A stretch of DNA of 64,000 nucleotides from Parapedobacter lycopersici (GTDB lineage Bacteria > Bacteroidota > Bacteroidia > Sphingobacteriales > Sphingobacteriaceae): contig NZ_JAMSLW010000002.1 of the NCBI RefSeq assembly GCF_024643285.1, positions 124,001 through 188,000 on the forward strand, given 5' to 3'. Each line of letters opens with the position of its first letter. Positions within the stretch are counted from its first letter, which is position 1. Below the pieces are notes generated by a model. That model did not search any database. It saw nothing but the letters and a program-made list of their open reading frames with translations, and was not told the origin of the DNA. Shown piece by piece: positions 17,115-24,779 of the stretch. Both the position numbers and the translations under genes were made by a program.

Positions 17115-18458
17115 TCAGGCATCAAATAATCCCGAGGGCTTATACCCGTTTGCCTTAATCCGGTCGAAAGCCAGCATGGACACCATGAGCTGGCGCGGCC
17201 GGTGGTAATTCTCCGCCCGGACCTGCGAATGCTTCTCCAGTTTGCGGTCACCGCTATCAATTACAAAAGCATACTCCGGCCGTACAAATTTCTCCTGGAT
17301 ATAGGCATCCGTTTCCAGGAACCGCCGGATGGCCCATGGATCGGCCCGGTGCTCAATCAGGTGCAGCGCACCGATCAGGATTTCCTCCTGTACCCAACGC
17401 GCCTTGGTGAGGGTCCACTGGTACTCGTCCGTATTCGGCAGTGCGGTAAAATGTCCGCCGTAAACCGGGTCAGTAGCTACCTCCACGTGGTGCTTGAACA
17501 GGGTAGCCGCCCGATCGAACAGTGCTGCATCCTTACGGAAAACCGCGTATGCCATCACAAAGGCAAACGACTCACATCCGTGCCCCAGGTCAGCATACTG
17601 CAGCGCAACCGGGTCAGCCAATGGTTTCAGGTCGTGGCCAATCGCCTCATTCACCAATCCATGCTCCCCATTGATGTGGTGGGTGAGGATGGCCGTCGCA
17701 CAGCGGTCGGCCAATGCCTGGATCTGCGGGTCGGCCTCCTGTTTCAGCAACTGGGTGGACACGCTGATCAGGATCATCCAGTGCCCGAGGATCCGGGGAC
17801 CGGGCAACGGGTTGTCCGATTTATAAGCATAGGTATAATCGTCCCGGTCATAGCGGTCTGCCGCCTTCAGCACAATCTCCTTTGCCTGCTCAAAATATTC
17901 CCTTTCCCCGCTTGCCTTGGCGTATTCGGCCAAGCCCTCGGCGACGAACAGGTTGCCATAAATATCGCCTTCCCCGGTTGAGCGGGGTTCGCCCTCCTTC
18001 GAAAACGAAGTTGGATAGAACCGGCCATCTGCCGGAAGTCGGGGAAGAATGAAATCCCGCGACTTGCGCACGACCTCCAGGTAGGCCGGGTTTTGTTCGA
18101 AATGATTATACAGAAAAGCGTAAGTCCACATTCCGCGCCCCTCAAACCAGGCACGTTTATCGGTTGTTTCCAATTTGCGGGTGGCAATGTTGACATTACA
18201 CATGAAGCCTCCCAGTTCATGGTCGATTACATACTGGTCCATATTGGGGAGGAATCCATCGAACAGTGCCGTGTGATAGCGTTCCCGTCGTGCCGGCAGC
18301 TCCATATCCGCAATAGTGGGGGCCGCTGCGTGGCCTACGCCTGTATCCCGTCGGTTGTCACCGCCGGATGTACACCCCAGGGCACCCAATCCCATTACAC
18401 CAAGACCGGCGAACGCCTGTTGCCGGATAAATGCTCGTCTTGAATAATCTTTGCTCAT
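17115..18458 (-). CDS. Exported AGE-family (N-acylglucosamine 2-epimerase type) protein
   Basis: A 447-residue alpha-helical barrel protein of the AGE superfamily, which includes N-acyl-D-glucosamine and cellobiose 2-epimerases and sugar isomerases. Motifs include WFEGRGMWTYAF (104-115), GHWM (225-228), LGHGCES (291-297) and YHRPRQ near the end, which contribute to the His/Glu/Arg-rich pocket of the family. Unlike the usual cytosolic enzymes it has a twin-arginine signal (SRRAFIRQ at 6-13) followed by a lipobox-like LGALGC (Cys29), so it is probably exported folded and possibly lipid-anchored. It is 38 bp after the short anti-sigma gene. A related (alpha/alpha)6 glycan hydrolase role cannot be excluded. 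Confidence 0.8.
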   Translation of the reverse strand: MSKDYSRRAFIRQQAFAGLGVMGLGALGCTSGGDNRRDTGVGHAAAPTIADMELPARRERYHTALFDGFLPNMDQYVIDHELGGFMCNVNIATRKLETTDKRAWFEGRGMWTYAFLYNHFEQNPAYLEVVRKSRDFILPRLPADGRFYPTSFSKEGEPRSTGEGDIYGNLFVAEGLAEYAKASGEREYFEQAKEIVLKAADRYDRDDYTYAYKSDNPLPGPRILGHWMILISVSTQLLKQEADPQIQALADRCATAILTHHINGEHGLVNEAIGHDLKPLADPVALQYADLGHGCESFAFVMAYAVFRKDAALFDRAATLFKHHVEVATDPVYGGHFTALPNTDEYQWTLTKARWVQEEILIGALHLIEHRADPWAIRRFLETDAYIQEKFVRPEYAFVIDSGDRKLEKHSQVRAENYHRPRQLMVSMLAFDRIKANGYKPSGLFDA

Positions 18459-18496
18459 TCTGTTTAATAATTGGAGTTAACACCACAATAGCCGGG

Positions 18497-18778
18497 TCAG
18501 GATGATCCCGGTGTTTCCGAACCGTCGATCCTTTTCCAGATGGCATCCAGCATCCCGTCTTTTAACGCTTTCCGTCCGGCCTCATCCAGCGCAGCAAGTG
18601 CATCCGGACCGTCTTCAAACGCTTCATAATAGTCAATCAACAGGGCGTTTTCCGCCTCCGTCATCGTTCCCTCCCGATATTTTTCGAGTAGCTTGAGAAG
18701 CGCTGCTTTATTCACAATGATATAGGACTCAACTGGTTCAAATTCTGGTTCATTACTTATGTGACTCAAAATTTCCAA
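18497..18778 (-). CDS. Short stand-alone FecR-like anti-sigma N-domain protein
   Basis: Up to 93 residues, resembling only the cytoplasmic sigma-binding helices of FecR proteins (LLKLLEKYREGTMTEAENA, then IDYYEAFEDGP and KDGMLDAIWKRID). There is no membrane segment and no periplasmic FecR domain; the stop is followed after 38 bp by the AGE gene, so no lost downstream half is visible. It has no ATG at its front: the reading frame opens after a stop with TTG at 18778, and a GTG at 18715 would begin at NKAALLKLLEKY, close to where FecR proteins normally start, so the true start is undecided. It follows an ECF sigma gene at 102 bp and is its likely partner. A degraded fecR remnant is the alternative. 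Confidence 0.65.
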   Translation of the reverse strand: MEILSHISNEPEFEPVESYIIVNKAALLKLLEKYREGTMTEAENALLIDYYEAFEDGPDALAALDEAGRKALKDGMLDAIWKRIDGSETPGSS

Positions 18779-18880
18779 AAAGTCCCACTAATATATTGCA
18801 ATATCGGGATTTTATCGTTTTCCATTCGGAAAACAGGTTTTGTCAAGGTGTTGACAGCGGCAAATCCGGTTAACCGGCAG

Positions 18881-19462
18881 TTAAAGCAGGCCGGCAAAGG
18901 CCGTAAAAAGAACTAAAAAACGCGGCAATGAACCCTTCAGTTGCTCCGCAGCCTTGCCCAATTGATTCTGTACGGTTTTGATGGACAATCCCAGACGGCT
19001 GGCAATCACTTTGGTGGTGAGGTCGTCGTGGTGGCGTAATTTAAAAATCAGGCGCCTTTTCGGCGGCAATGCATCGATAACCCGCTCGTAAGACGTATAA
19101 AACTCATTCCGCTGGACGTTGGTGTCGGCGGTCAGGTAAGACGGGATCGTTTCCTGCAGGCAGTCAAAAAAACCATCGACATACCGTTCACGGGCAATAA
19201 GTTTCAGCACTTGATTTCGAATGGACACATTTAAATAGGCAGGAAAATTAGCGATGGGGGTTTTTTCGCGCGACCAGATATTAACGAAAATTTCCTGTAC
19301 TACATCCTTCGCATAGTCTTCATTCCTCAACCGCTTAAAGGCCTTCAGATACGCAACGCTCCAGTATTTTTCATACAACTGTCCGAAAGCAGTCCGGTTG
19401 CCGGAAGCAATTTGCTGTAATAACAGACTGTCCTGGTTTTTTTCAATGTTTAGTGAAGCCAT
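18881..19462 (-). CDS. ECF sigma-70 factor (second)
   Basis: A 193-residue ECF sigma factor with region 2 at about residues 25-90 (FGQLYEKYWSVAYLKAFKRL, VVQEIFVNIWSREK) and region 4 at about 125-175 (LPPKRRLIFKLRHHDDLTTK, SIKTVQNQLGKAAEQL). It ends in a hydrophobic tail (RFLVLFTAFAGLL), as does the other sigma factor in the window. It heads the operon sigma, short anti-sigma, AGE protein. Its promoter (19578-19607) is unusually complete and overlaps a perfect 18-bp palindrome, so the sigma gene itself seems to be under repressor control. A Cys-free, 193-residue length is normal for the subfamily. Confidence 0.9.
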   Translation of the reverse strand: MASLNIEKNQDSLLLQQIASGNRTAFGQLYEKYWSVAYLKAFKRLRNEDYAKDVVQEIFVNIWSREKTPIANFPAYLNVSIRNQVLKLIARERYVDGFFDCLQETIPSYLTADTNVQRNEFYTSYERVIDALPPKRRLIFKLRHHDDLTTKVIASRLGLSIKTVQNQLGKAAEQLKGSLPRFLVLFTAFAGLL

Positions 19463-19545
19463 TTGTCAGTTGATTAGATTGCCCCTTACAAAATGATCCG
19501 TTAGATCCCCAAAACCCGCAATGAAAAATAAATTTATAATTGGTC

Positions 19546-19607
19546 GTGTACGGACACATTATTTTTGTGTACGTACACAAATATACTAACATAAATTAAA
19601 AAACAAA
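19546..19607 (-). promoter_or_regulatory. Promoter of the second sigma operon with overlapping palindromic operator
   Basis: On the minus strand TTTG (19607-19604) and TATATTTG (19585-19578), 18 bp apart, match the Bacteroidota -33/-7 promoter. The perfect palindrome TTTGTGTACGTACACAAA (19564-19581) covers the -7 box edge and the expected start site. A second, imperfect copy GTGTACGGACAC lies at 19546-19557 with its centre 21 bp away, i.e. two helical turns. The form TGnnnnCGnnnnCA suits a LacI- or GntR-type repressor. Confidence 0.65.
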
Positions 19608-19844
19608 ATTTAAGTCATTTTTTTTGATAAAAACGCTGCCACGCAGCTGCGCTGATCTACGGAGGACTCGGCTGCTTTTCCCATCGTTCAGCTACCCGTA
19701 ATCCCCCGGTATTTACCAGGCATTCCATAAATCAGCAGCGGCCCTTAAGACAGGATTCCTTTTGTGGGCCACCCTTCCCACGCCGCAACACAACCGGTCT
19801 TTTTACGGACTTTACCTTGCACACTGCCGACAATTTCAGGGGAT

Positions 19845-19899
19845 GAGTCCAGTGTGAGTCCAGAGTGAGTCCGGGGTGAGTCCAGTATGAGTCCAGTGA
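19845..19899. repeat. 11-bp tandem repeat, five copies
   Basis: GAGTCCAGTGT, GAGTCCAGAGT, GAGTCCGGGGT, GAGTCCAGTAT and GAGTCCAGTGA follow one another without gaps. All five keep GAGTCC and differ in the second half. The unit length equals about one helical turn. Confidence 0.9.
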
Positions 19900-20125
19900 T
19901 TGTTCGTAAAACATTGGAGTCATACCGCTAGCACAGCAGACATACCCCCGATCCGGGCAAAACAGGTATTGGACGAAAAATAGTATTGAGCCATTGGCGG
20001 CACGACAGTGACTATTGCCGTTATCCCATTTAATTCGCGTAAAAAGGCATTCCGTTGACTGGAATTTATTTTCGCTGCGTAAAGAAAATCGTATATTAGC
20101 TATACAAATCAATCATTCAGCAACC

Positions 20126-20704
20126 ATGGACAACATCATGAATCTTTTGAACGGCAGTCTCGGAAAAGAGGTGATTGCCGGCATTACCAAGCAAACCGGT
20201 GCATCCGAAGATGAAGCACAGTCCGTTGCCAGCACGGCGCTTCCGGCGATGCTGGGGGCATTGCAGCATAATGCGAATAACCAAGATGGGGCACAAGGCA
20301 TCCTGAACGCCCTCCAGTCAAAGCATGACGGGAGCATCCTGGATAACCTTCCCGACTTTTTCGGGAACGGCGACACCCGTGATGGCAATGGCATCCTTGG
20401 TCATGTGCTTGGCGGAAAGAAAGAGGTGGTAGCGCAATCGATCAGCAATAAAACAGGTGTTTCCTCCGGTACGGTTTCCAGTATTATGGCTTCGTTGGCC
20501 CCGATTCTGATGGGATACCTTGGTAAGCAGAGCCGTAGCCAGCAGGTTGGCGATGGCAACAGCCTGAGTGACCTGTTAGGCGGGCTACTGGGCGGACAGT
20601 CGGGCGGCGATGCGCTGGGCGGCCTGCTGGATCAGAACGGCGACGGGAAACTGGGCATAGACGACGCGGCAGGATTCCTCGGCGGTCTGTTTGGGAAAAA
20701 ATAA
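20126..20704 (+). CDS. DUF937-family protein with EF-hand-like loop
   Basis: A 192-residue protein made of two repeats of the DUF937 helical unit (GITKQTGASEDEAQSVASTA with ALPAMLGAL at about 19-46, and SISNKTGVSSGTVSSIMASL with APILMGYL at about 105-132), then a Gly/Leu-rich tail. The tail contains DQNGDGKLGIDD (169-180), which has the spacing of a calcium-binding EF-hand or dockerin loop (D1, N3, D5, K7, D12), followed by GLFG repeats. No signal peptide is seen. The start ATG at 20126 is used because the longer frame upstream has no family similarity. It is convergent with the LacI gene 29 bp away. The function of DUF937 proteins is not known. Confidence 0.85.
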   Translation: MDNIMNLLNGSLGKEVIAGITKQTGASEDEAQSVASTALPAMLGALQHNANNQDGAQGILNALQSKHDGSILDNLPDFFGNGDTRDGNGILGHVLGGKKEVVAQSISNKTGVSSGTVSSIMASLAPILMGYLGKQSRSQQVGDGNSLSDLLGGLLGGQSGGDALGGLLDQNGDGKLGIDDAAGFLGGLFGKK

Positions 20705-20733
20705 CCGACGACGCATTGGGTGTCGACTGTTGC

Positions 20734-21801
20734 TTAATTGCGATAAAAGGCGTAGTTCTCCCGGGTGATAATATCAATCGGCATAAAGTTCACCTTGTCA
20801 ACCTCCGTCGCAAACGCGAGGTGCTGGTACAGGGCCATGACGCCCCGGTAGGCCTGCTCATGCGGTTTCTGACCGATCAGAAAATCAATGGTTCCTTTTT
20901 TGAGGTATTCAATATTCTCCGGGAGGAAGTCGTATCCGATCAACAACAGGCCTCGTTTTCCCGATTTTTCCAGGTAACGGGCAACGGTTGAGACCCGGGA
21001 ATTGGTTGCGAAAATAATCCGGATATCCTGATGTTCATCCAATAGCTGGGCGATATTCTGTTCGACGGATTCATAATCCGTTTGGCGGATATCCACCTTT
21101 ACGATGGCGATCGGGGAAGGGTTGTCCGAGAAATAGGCGCGGAACCCCTCTTCCTTCCGCAGGGTATAGTGATGGCTTTCCAGTTCCTTGGAAATATTGG
21201 CTACCAATACCTTGTTCTCGCCATGCGAAAGGTACCGGATGAGGTGGGCAACCAGGTAACCGCTGTCAAAAAGATTGGGACCGATGTAACTGAGGCTTTC
21301 CACCTGCGGAAGATCCGAATTGATAAACACATAGGGGATATTCCGCGCTTTACAGGCATTGGCAAAACGGGTTGATTCTTCAATGAAGATCGGGGTCAGC
21401 ATAACGCCGTCCACATCGGTCTGCAGCAGCAATTCCGCCTGGCGGTCAAATGAGCCTTTGTCGTTCTGATCAAAAAAGTACTTATCCACCCGGACACCGT
21501 ATGATTCGATTTCGGATTCCGCCTGGATGATGCCGTTAAGCAAGACTTCCCAGTATACCGTTTCGCCCGGGACCCTCGGGGTGAGCGTGGCAATCCGGAT
21601 CAGCTTTTTTGAGGCCAGTCGCCGTGCAATCAGATTGGGCTGGTAACCCAGCTCATTAATGATGGCATTGATCTTCTCCTTGGTTTTTTTGGATACACCG
21701 GGCCGGTTATGGATAACGCGGTCTACTGTTCCTATTGAAACGTTCGCCCTTTTTGCAATTTCTTTTATCCCCAATGGAGTGCTATGATTTCTTTTTTCCA
21801 T
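20734..21801 (-). CDS. LacI-family transcriptional regulator
   Basis: A 355-residue repressor with an N-terminal HTH (GIKEIAKRANVSIGTVDRVI, hinge helix near ELGYQPNLIARRLASKK) and a periplasmic-binding-protein-like sugar-sensing domain (about 65-350). In this phylum such proteins usually control carbohydrate genes, but no transport or catabolic operon adjoins this one, so its target is not given by context. The upstream gap carries a palindrome GTTTGCGCAAAC (21889-21900) with the CG centre expected of LacI operators and a partial second copy, which suggests autoregulation. It could also act on the palindrome in front of the sigma gene about 1.2 kb away; that is a guess. Confidence 0.92.
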   Translation of the reverse strand: MEKRNHSTPLGIKEIAKRANVSIGTVDRVIHNRPGVSKKTKEKINAIINELGYQPNLIARRLASKKLIRIATLTPRVPGETVYWEVLLNGIIQAESEIESYGVRVDKYFFDQNDKGSFDRQAELLLQTDVDGVMLTPIFIEESTRFANACKARNIPYVFINSDLPQVESLSYIGPNLFDSGYLVAHLIRYLSHGENKVLVANISKELESHHYTLRKEEGFRAYFSDNPSPIAIVKVDIRQTDYESVEQNIAQLLDEHQDIRIIFATNSRVSTVARYLEKSGKRGLLLIGYDFLPENIEYLKKGTIDFLIGQKPHEQAYRGVMALYQHLAFATEVDKVNFMPIDIITRENYAFYRN

Positions 21802-21818
21802 TTAATTACGGTATATCC

Positions 21819-21900
21819 GTTTGCGCCGGCACACAGCATGGGTGATCTATTTAACAAGCACGATGATTTTACCAGAACTGCTGTCTGTGTTTGCGCAAAC
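21819..21900. promoter_or_regulatory. Possible LacI-type operators upstream of the lacI-like gene
   Basis: GTTTGCGCAAAC (21889-21900) is a perfect 12-bp palindrome with a CG centre. The first eight bases recur as GTTTGCGC at 21819-21826, 18 bp before the start codon of the regulator. The centres are about 70 bp apart. They lie between the divergent regulator and msrC-type genes. Confidence 0.45.
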
Positions 21901-21995
21901 GCCAAGAATGGCGGGCAAATCTAAATTAAATCTCGTTAATTATCAATAATTAATCGACACAACTTCAGCTGAATCGCATCCCGCCTGTTTTTGAT

Positions 21996-22003
21996 TATCT
22001 TTG
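21996..22003 (+). promoter_or_regulatory. -7 box of the methionine sulfoxide reductase gene
   Basis: TATCTTTG fits TAnnTTTG. Transcription would begin near 22008-22010, after the upstream in-frame ATG at 22005, which supports the second ATG (22032) as the true start. No -33 box is evident. Confidence 0.5.
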
Positions 22004-22031
22004 CATGCACATTCACGTTCATCTTAGCCCC

Positions 22032-22499
22032 ATGGCCGAAACATTACAGTTAACCAGCGGTGACAAAGCCACGCAATACGAGGCACTGCTACCGCAATTG
22101 AGTGCCCTGGTTGCCGGAGAACCTGACTTGATTGCCAATATGGCCAACCTCGCGGCGGCGCTCCGTATGCAATTCAACTTCTTCTGGGTGGGTTTTTACC
22201 TGGTGCAGGGCAATGAATTGGTATTGGGACCGTTCCAGGGGCCGGTTGCCTGTACGCGCATCGCCCGGGGAAAAGGCGTCTGTGGGACGGCCTGGATGCG
22301 TGGCAAAACACTCGTTGTACCCGATGTGGACGCCTTCCCCGGCCACATTGCCTGCAGCTCGCTGTCGCGGTCCGAGATCGTGGTCCCCATCTATAAACAA
22401 GGTGAAATCATTGCGGTGCTGGATGTCGACAGCGATCAGCCGGACCATTTTGACGAAACAGATGTAACCTACCTGACGCAGCTGAGCCGGCTGCTTTAA
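22032..22499 (+). CDS. msrC: Free methionine-R-sulfoxide reductase (GAF domain)
   Basis: A 155-residue single GAF-domain enzyme that reduces free methionine-(R)-sulfoxide using thioredoxin-type reductants in the cytosol. The diagnostic cysteines are at 74 (GPVACTRI), 84 (KGVCGTAW) and 108 (GHIACSS), matching the three-Cys relay of the E. coli enzyme, with the conserved VPDVDAFPGH and SEIVVPI segments. The ATG at 22032 is chosen because a -7 box lies so close to the ATG at 22005 that the latter would hardly be transcribed. Its stop overlaps the stop of the convergent WD40 gene by four bases. It stands alone on this strand. Confidence 0.92.
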   Translation: MAETLQLTSGDKATQYEALLPQLSALVAGEPDLIANMANLAAALRMQFNFFWVGFYLVQGNELVLGPFQGPVACTRIARGKGVCGTAWMRGKTLVVPDVDAFPGHIACSSLSRSEIVVPIYKQGEIIAVLDVDSDQPDHFDETDVTYLTQLSRLL

Positions 22500-23419
22500 T
22501 GCGTGGCACGAACATCCCACACCATCGCCTTTTTGTCGTCACTGACCGAAACCAACTGTTCCTTATGGCTATTCCAGATCAGGTCATTTACGGATAGCAG
22601 GTGACCTTCCAGGCCCTTTTCAAAACTGATGGTACGGAGGAGCCTGAAATCATCGGCTGCCCACAGCTTCACGCTCTTGTCCCTGCTCGCCGTTGCAAAT
22701 ACGGGTAGTGTGGGGTGATATTTAATGGCATATACCGTAAACATGTGAGGTATAAACGAGCGAACCGCTGAAAAATCCGCGGCGTTCAGCACATTTAGTT
22801 TAGCATCGCGACCACCGGTAAGCAGGAATCTTCCATCAGGAGAAAATATAAGTGAAGTAACGGGCATGTTATGCGCGGGGATTTCCATCAGGAGGCCATA
22901 ATCCAGCGCGCTATAGATTTTCAGTTTCCCGTCCTTCGTACCGAAAACGATGGTCTTCTCGTCGTTGCTTATTGCAATGGCACGTACGGTCTGCTCCGCC
23001 ACCTTAAAATGGTAAAGCAGCCGGAAGCCTGCGGTATCCCATACGGATACAGTTCCATCTTCGGAAGACAGTATTAATTCCGGTTTATCACGAAACGACT
23101 TAATGTCGAATACCGGTCGCTGGTGATGCTCAAGCTTCGCCACGGACTGGCCTGTGGTGATATCGACGACCTGTACCAATCCGCTCCGTGTGCCGATGGC
23201 CATCAGGTTGGTACCGGGAAGCAGGTGGAGGGCATAAACAGATGATTGCACCGGACACAGGACGCGTTCAAACGCCAGGGTATCCATGTTCCATTGCACC
23301 ACGCCCTTGTCATTGCCTCCCGTAAACAGCATGGAAGGCTCGGGGCCGTTTTCCACAGTAAAAATTGGATTCTGGTGTCCGCTGAGTGTTCCTTTTTTAT
23401 GAACCTCAAGTGCTATCAT
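22496..23419 (-). CDS. WD40-repeat protein at the end of the his operon
   Basis: A 307-residue protein made of about six to seven WD40 blades (for example GVVQWNMDTL, VSVWDTAG, VKLWAADD and AMVWDVRA near the blade ends, with GH/H..PV openings), so a single beta-propeller without other domains and without a signal peptide. It probably mediates protein binding in the cytosol; no catalytic role is evident. Its ATG overlaps the hisIE stop in an ATGA, so translation is likely coupled to histidine biosynthesis genes, but there is no known place for a propeller in that pathway. It is convergent with the methionine sulfoxide reductase gene, sharing four bases. Confidence 0.85.
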   Translation of the reverse strand: MIALEVHKKGTLSGHQNPIFTVENGPEPSMLFTGGNDKGVVQWNMDTLAFERVLCPVQSSVYALHLLPGTNLMAIGTRSGLVQVVDITTGQSVAKLEHHQRPVFDIKSFRDKPELILSSEDGTVSVWDTAGFRLLYHFKVAEQTVRAIAISNDEKTIVFGTKDGKLKIYSALDYGLLMEIPAHNMPVTSLIFSPDGRFLLTGGRDAKLNVLNAADFSAVRSFIPHMFTVYAIKYHPTLPVFATASRDKSVKLWAADDFRLLRTISFEKGLEGHLLSVNDLIWNSHKEQLVSVSDDKKAMVWDVRATH

Positions 23420-24000
23420 TGGTGCCTTTTTTCCAGGTTTTTGGCGATGGTCGCCAATGGAATATTCTTTTCCCGCAGCAGCACCAACAAATGGAAAACC
23501 AGATCGGACGCCTCGTTAACGAAATCGTTGTCGGTTTCGGCCAGCGCGGCGATCACCGTTTCCACCGCTTCCTCTCCCACTTTCTGCGCCACCTTATTCA
23601 GTCCGCTCTGATGCAGCCGGTTCACGTAGGATGCGGCTGTCGGAAATTCATAACGATCGTTAATGATCTGTTCAAGCTCGAAAATAAAATTCCGGTCGTA
23701 TTCGGTGCTGAAGCAACTCCGGCTTCCGGTGTGGCAGGTCGGCCCTTTCGGGTGTGCTTTGATTAACAGGGTATCCTGATCACAGTCGATATGCGTGCTT
23801 ACGACTTCAAGGAAATGGCCGCTCTCTTCCCCTTTCGTCCACAGCCTGTTCTTACTCCGGGAAAAAAAAGTTACCCGCTTTTCTTCCTGCGTCTTTTGCC
23901 AGGCTTCCTGATTCATGTAGCCCAGCATCAGCACTTCCAGGGTCTGCGCATCCTGCACAATGACCGGAACGAGCCCGCCGCTCTTTTCAAAATCCAACAT
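23416..24000 (-). CDS. hisIE: Bifunctional phosphoribosyl-AMP cyclohydrolase/phosphoribosyl-ATP pyrophosphatase
   Basis: A 194-residue fusion catalysing steps two and three of histidine synthesis. The HisI part (about 1-105) has SRSKNRLWTKGEESGHF, the metal-binding DCDQD (73-77) and the zinc cysteines in GPTCHTGSRSCF. The HisE part (about 110-194) is a MazG-like helical domain with EEAVETVIAALAE and a DLVFHLLVLL segment. It lies 22 bp after hisF and overlaps the WD40 start by four bases. The fusion is normal for Bacteroidota. Confidence 0.95.
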   Translation of the reverse strand: MLDFEKSGGLVPVIVQDAQTLEVLMLGYMNQEAWQKTQEEKRVTFFSRSKNRLWTKGEESGHFLEVVSTHIDCDQDTLLIKAHPKGPTCHTGSRSCFSTEYDRNFIFELEQIINDRYEFPTAASYVNRLHQSGLNKVAQKVGEEAVETVIAALAETDNDFVNEASDLVFHLLVLLREKNIPLATIAKNLEKRHQ

Positions 24001-24022
24001 AATCTTTTAATCTATAGCAAAT

Positions 24023-24775
24023 TTACCGCACTTCAATTCCGTTTTTCCGCAGTTCGGCTTTCAGATCGGGGATGAGGATTTCCCCGTAATGGAACACCGA
24101 AGCGGCCAGTGCCGCATCGGCATGCCCCTGCTGGAACACGTCGACGAAATGCGATATGTTTCCCGCACCGCCGGAAGCGATCAGCGGGATGGACAACCCG
24201 CGGTTGACCTTATCAAGCAATACGCAGTCAAATCCGTTTTTGGTTCCATCGTGATCCATGGAGGTCAACAGAATCTCTCCCGCACCGCGGCTTTCCGCCT
24301 CTTTTATCCAGTCTTCCGTTTCCACATCCGTCTTCAGTCGGCCGCCGTTGAGGTGAACGTAATTTTTACCGTTTACCCGCCGGGTGTCAACTGCCACCAC
24401 CACGAACTGGATGCCAAACGCATTGGCCATTTGATCGATCAGCTGCGGGTTCCTCACTGCAGCGGAGTTAATTGAGATCTTATCGGCCCCCGAGTGCAGC
24501 AGTACATCGGCATCCGCCAGCTCATTGATCCCCCCACCGATGGTAAAAGGGATATTGACCTGCCGCGCTACCGACTTAACCAGGTCTACCGTGGTTTTCC
24601 GCCGCTCATGCGTAGCCGTGATATCCAGAAAAACAAGTTCATCGGCCCCCTCGCGGGAATATTGCCAGGCGAGTTCAACCGGGTCACCCGCATCGCGCAG
24701 ATTGACAAAGTTGACGCCTTTTACTGTCCGTCCATCCTTGACATCTAAGCAGGGGATGATTCGTTTGGCAAGCAT
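24023..24775 (-). CDS. hisF: Imidazole glycerol phosphate synthase, cyclase subunit
   Basis: A 250-residue (beta/alpha)8 barrel that joins ammonia from HisH to PRFAR to give imidazole glycerol phosphate and AICAR. The catalytic pair is Asp11 ([10 protein letters not shown]) and Asp130 (VVAVDTRR), and phosphate-binding loops are seen at FTIGGGI and ASGGAGN. It begins four bases after the hisA stop, so the two are tightly coupled. The AICAR produced links this operon to purine synthesis, whose purC gene lies a few kb upstream on the same strand. Confidence 0.96.
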   Translation of the reverse strand: MLAKRIIPCLDVKDGRTVKGVNFVNLRDAGDPVELAWQYSREGADELVFLDITATHERRKTTVDLVKSVARQVNIPFTIGGGINELADADVLLHSGADKISINSAAVRNPQLIDQMANAFGIQFVVVAVDTRRVNGKNYVHLNGGRLKTDVETEDWIKEAESRGAGEILLTSMDHDGTKNGFDCVLLDKVNRGLSIPLIASGGAGNISHFVDVFQQGHADAALAASVFHYGEILIPDLKAELRKNGIEVR

Positions 24776-24779
24776 TGTC

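Larger units (their letters stand above)
19463..20125. other. 663-bp gap between the second sigma gene and the DUF937 gene
   Basis: This divergent gap holds the sigma promoter with its palindromes (19546-19607) and an 11-bp minisatellite (19845-19899). Apart from these I find nothing convincing: the AT-rich part at 19580-19630 fits a promoter region, and the open frame across the minisatellite on the minus strand is not credible as a gene. Confidence 0.6.

Noticed and set aside
17202-17981. A 259-codon plus-strand open frame.
   Set aside because: Opposite strand of the AGE-family gene; codon mirror effect in a G+C-balanced gene.
19732-20112. A 126-codon minus-strand open frame with WTHP/LTLDSHW repeats.
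   Set aside because: The repeats only mirror the 11-bp minisatellite; composition is Cys/Arg-rich and random, and there is no start context or family likeness.
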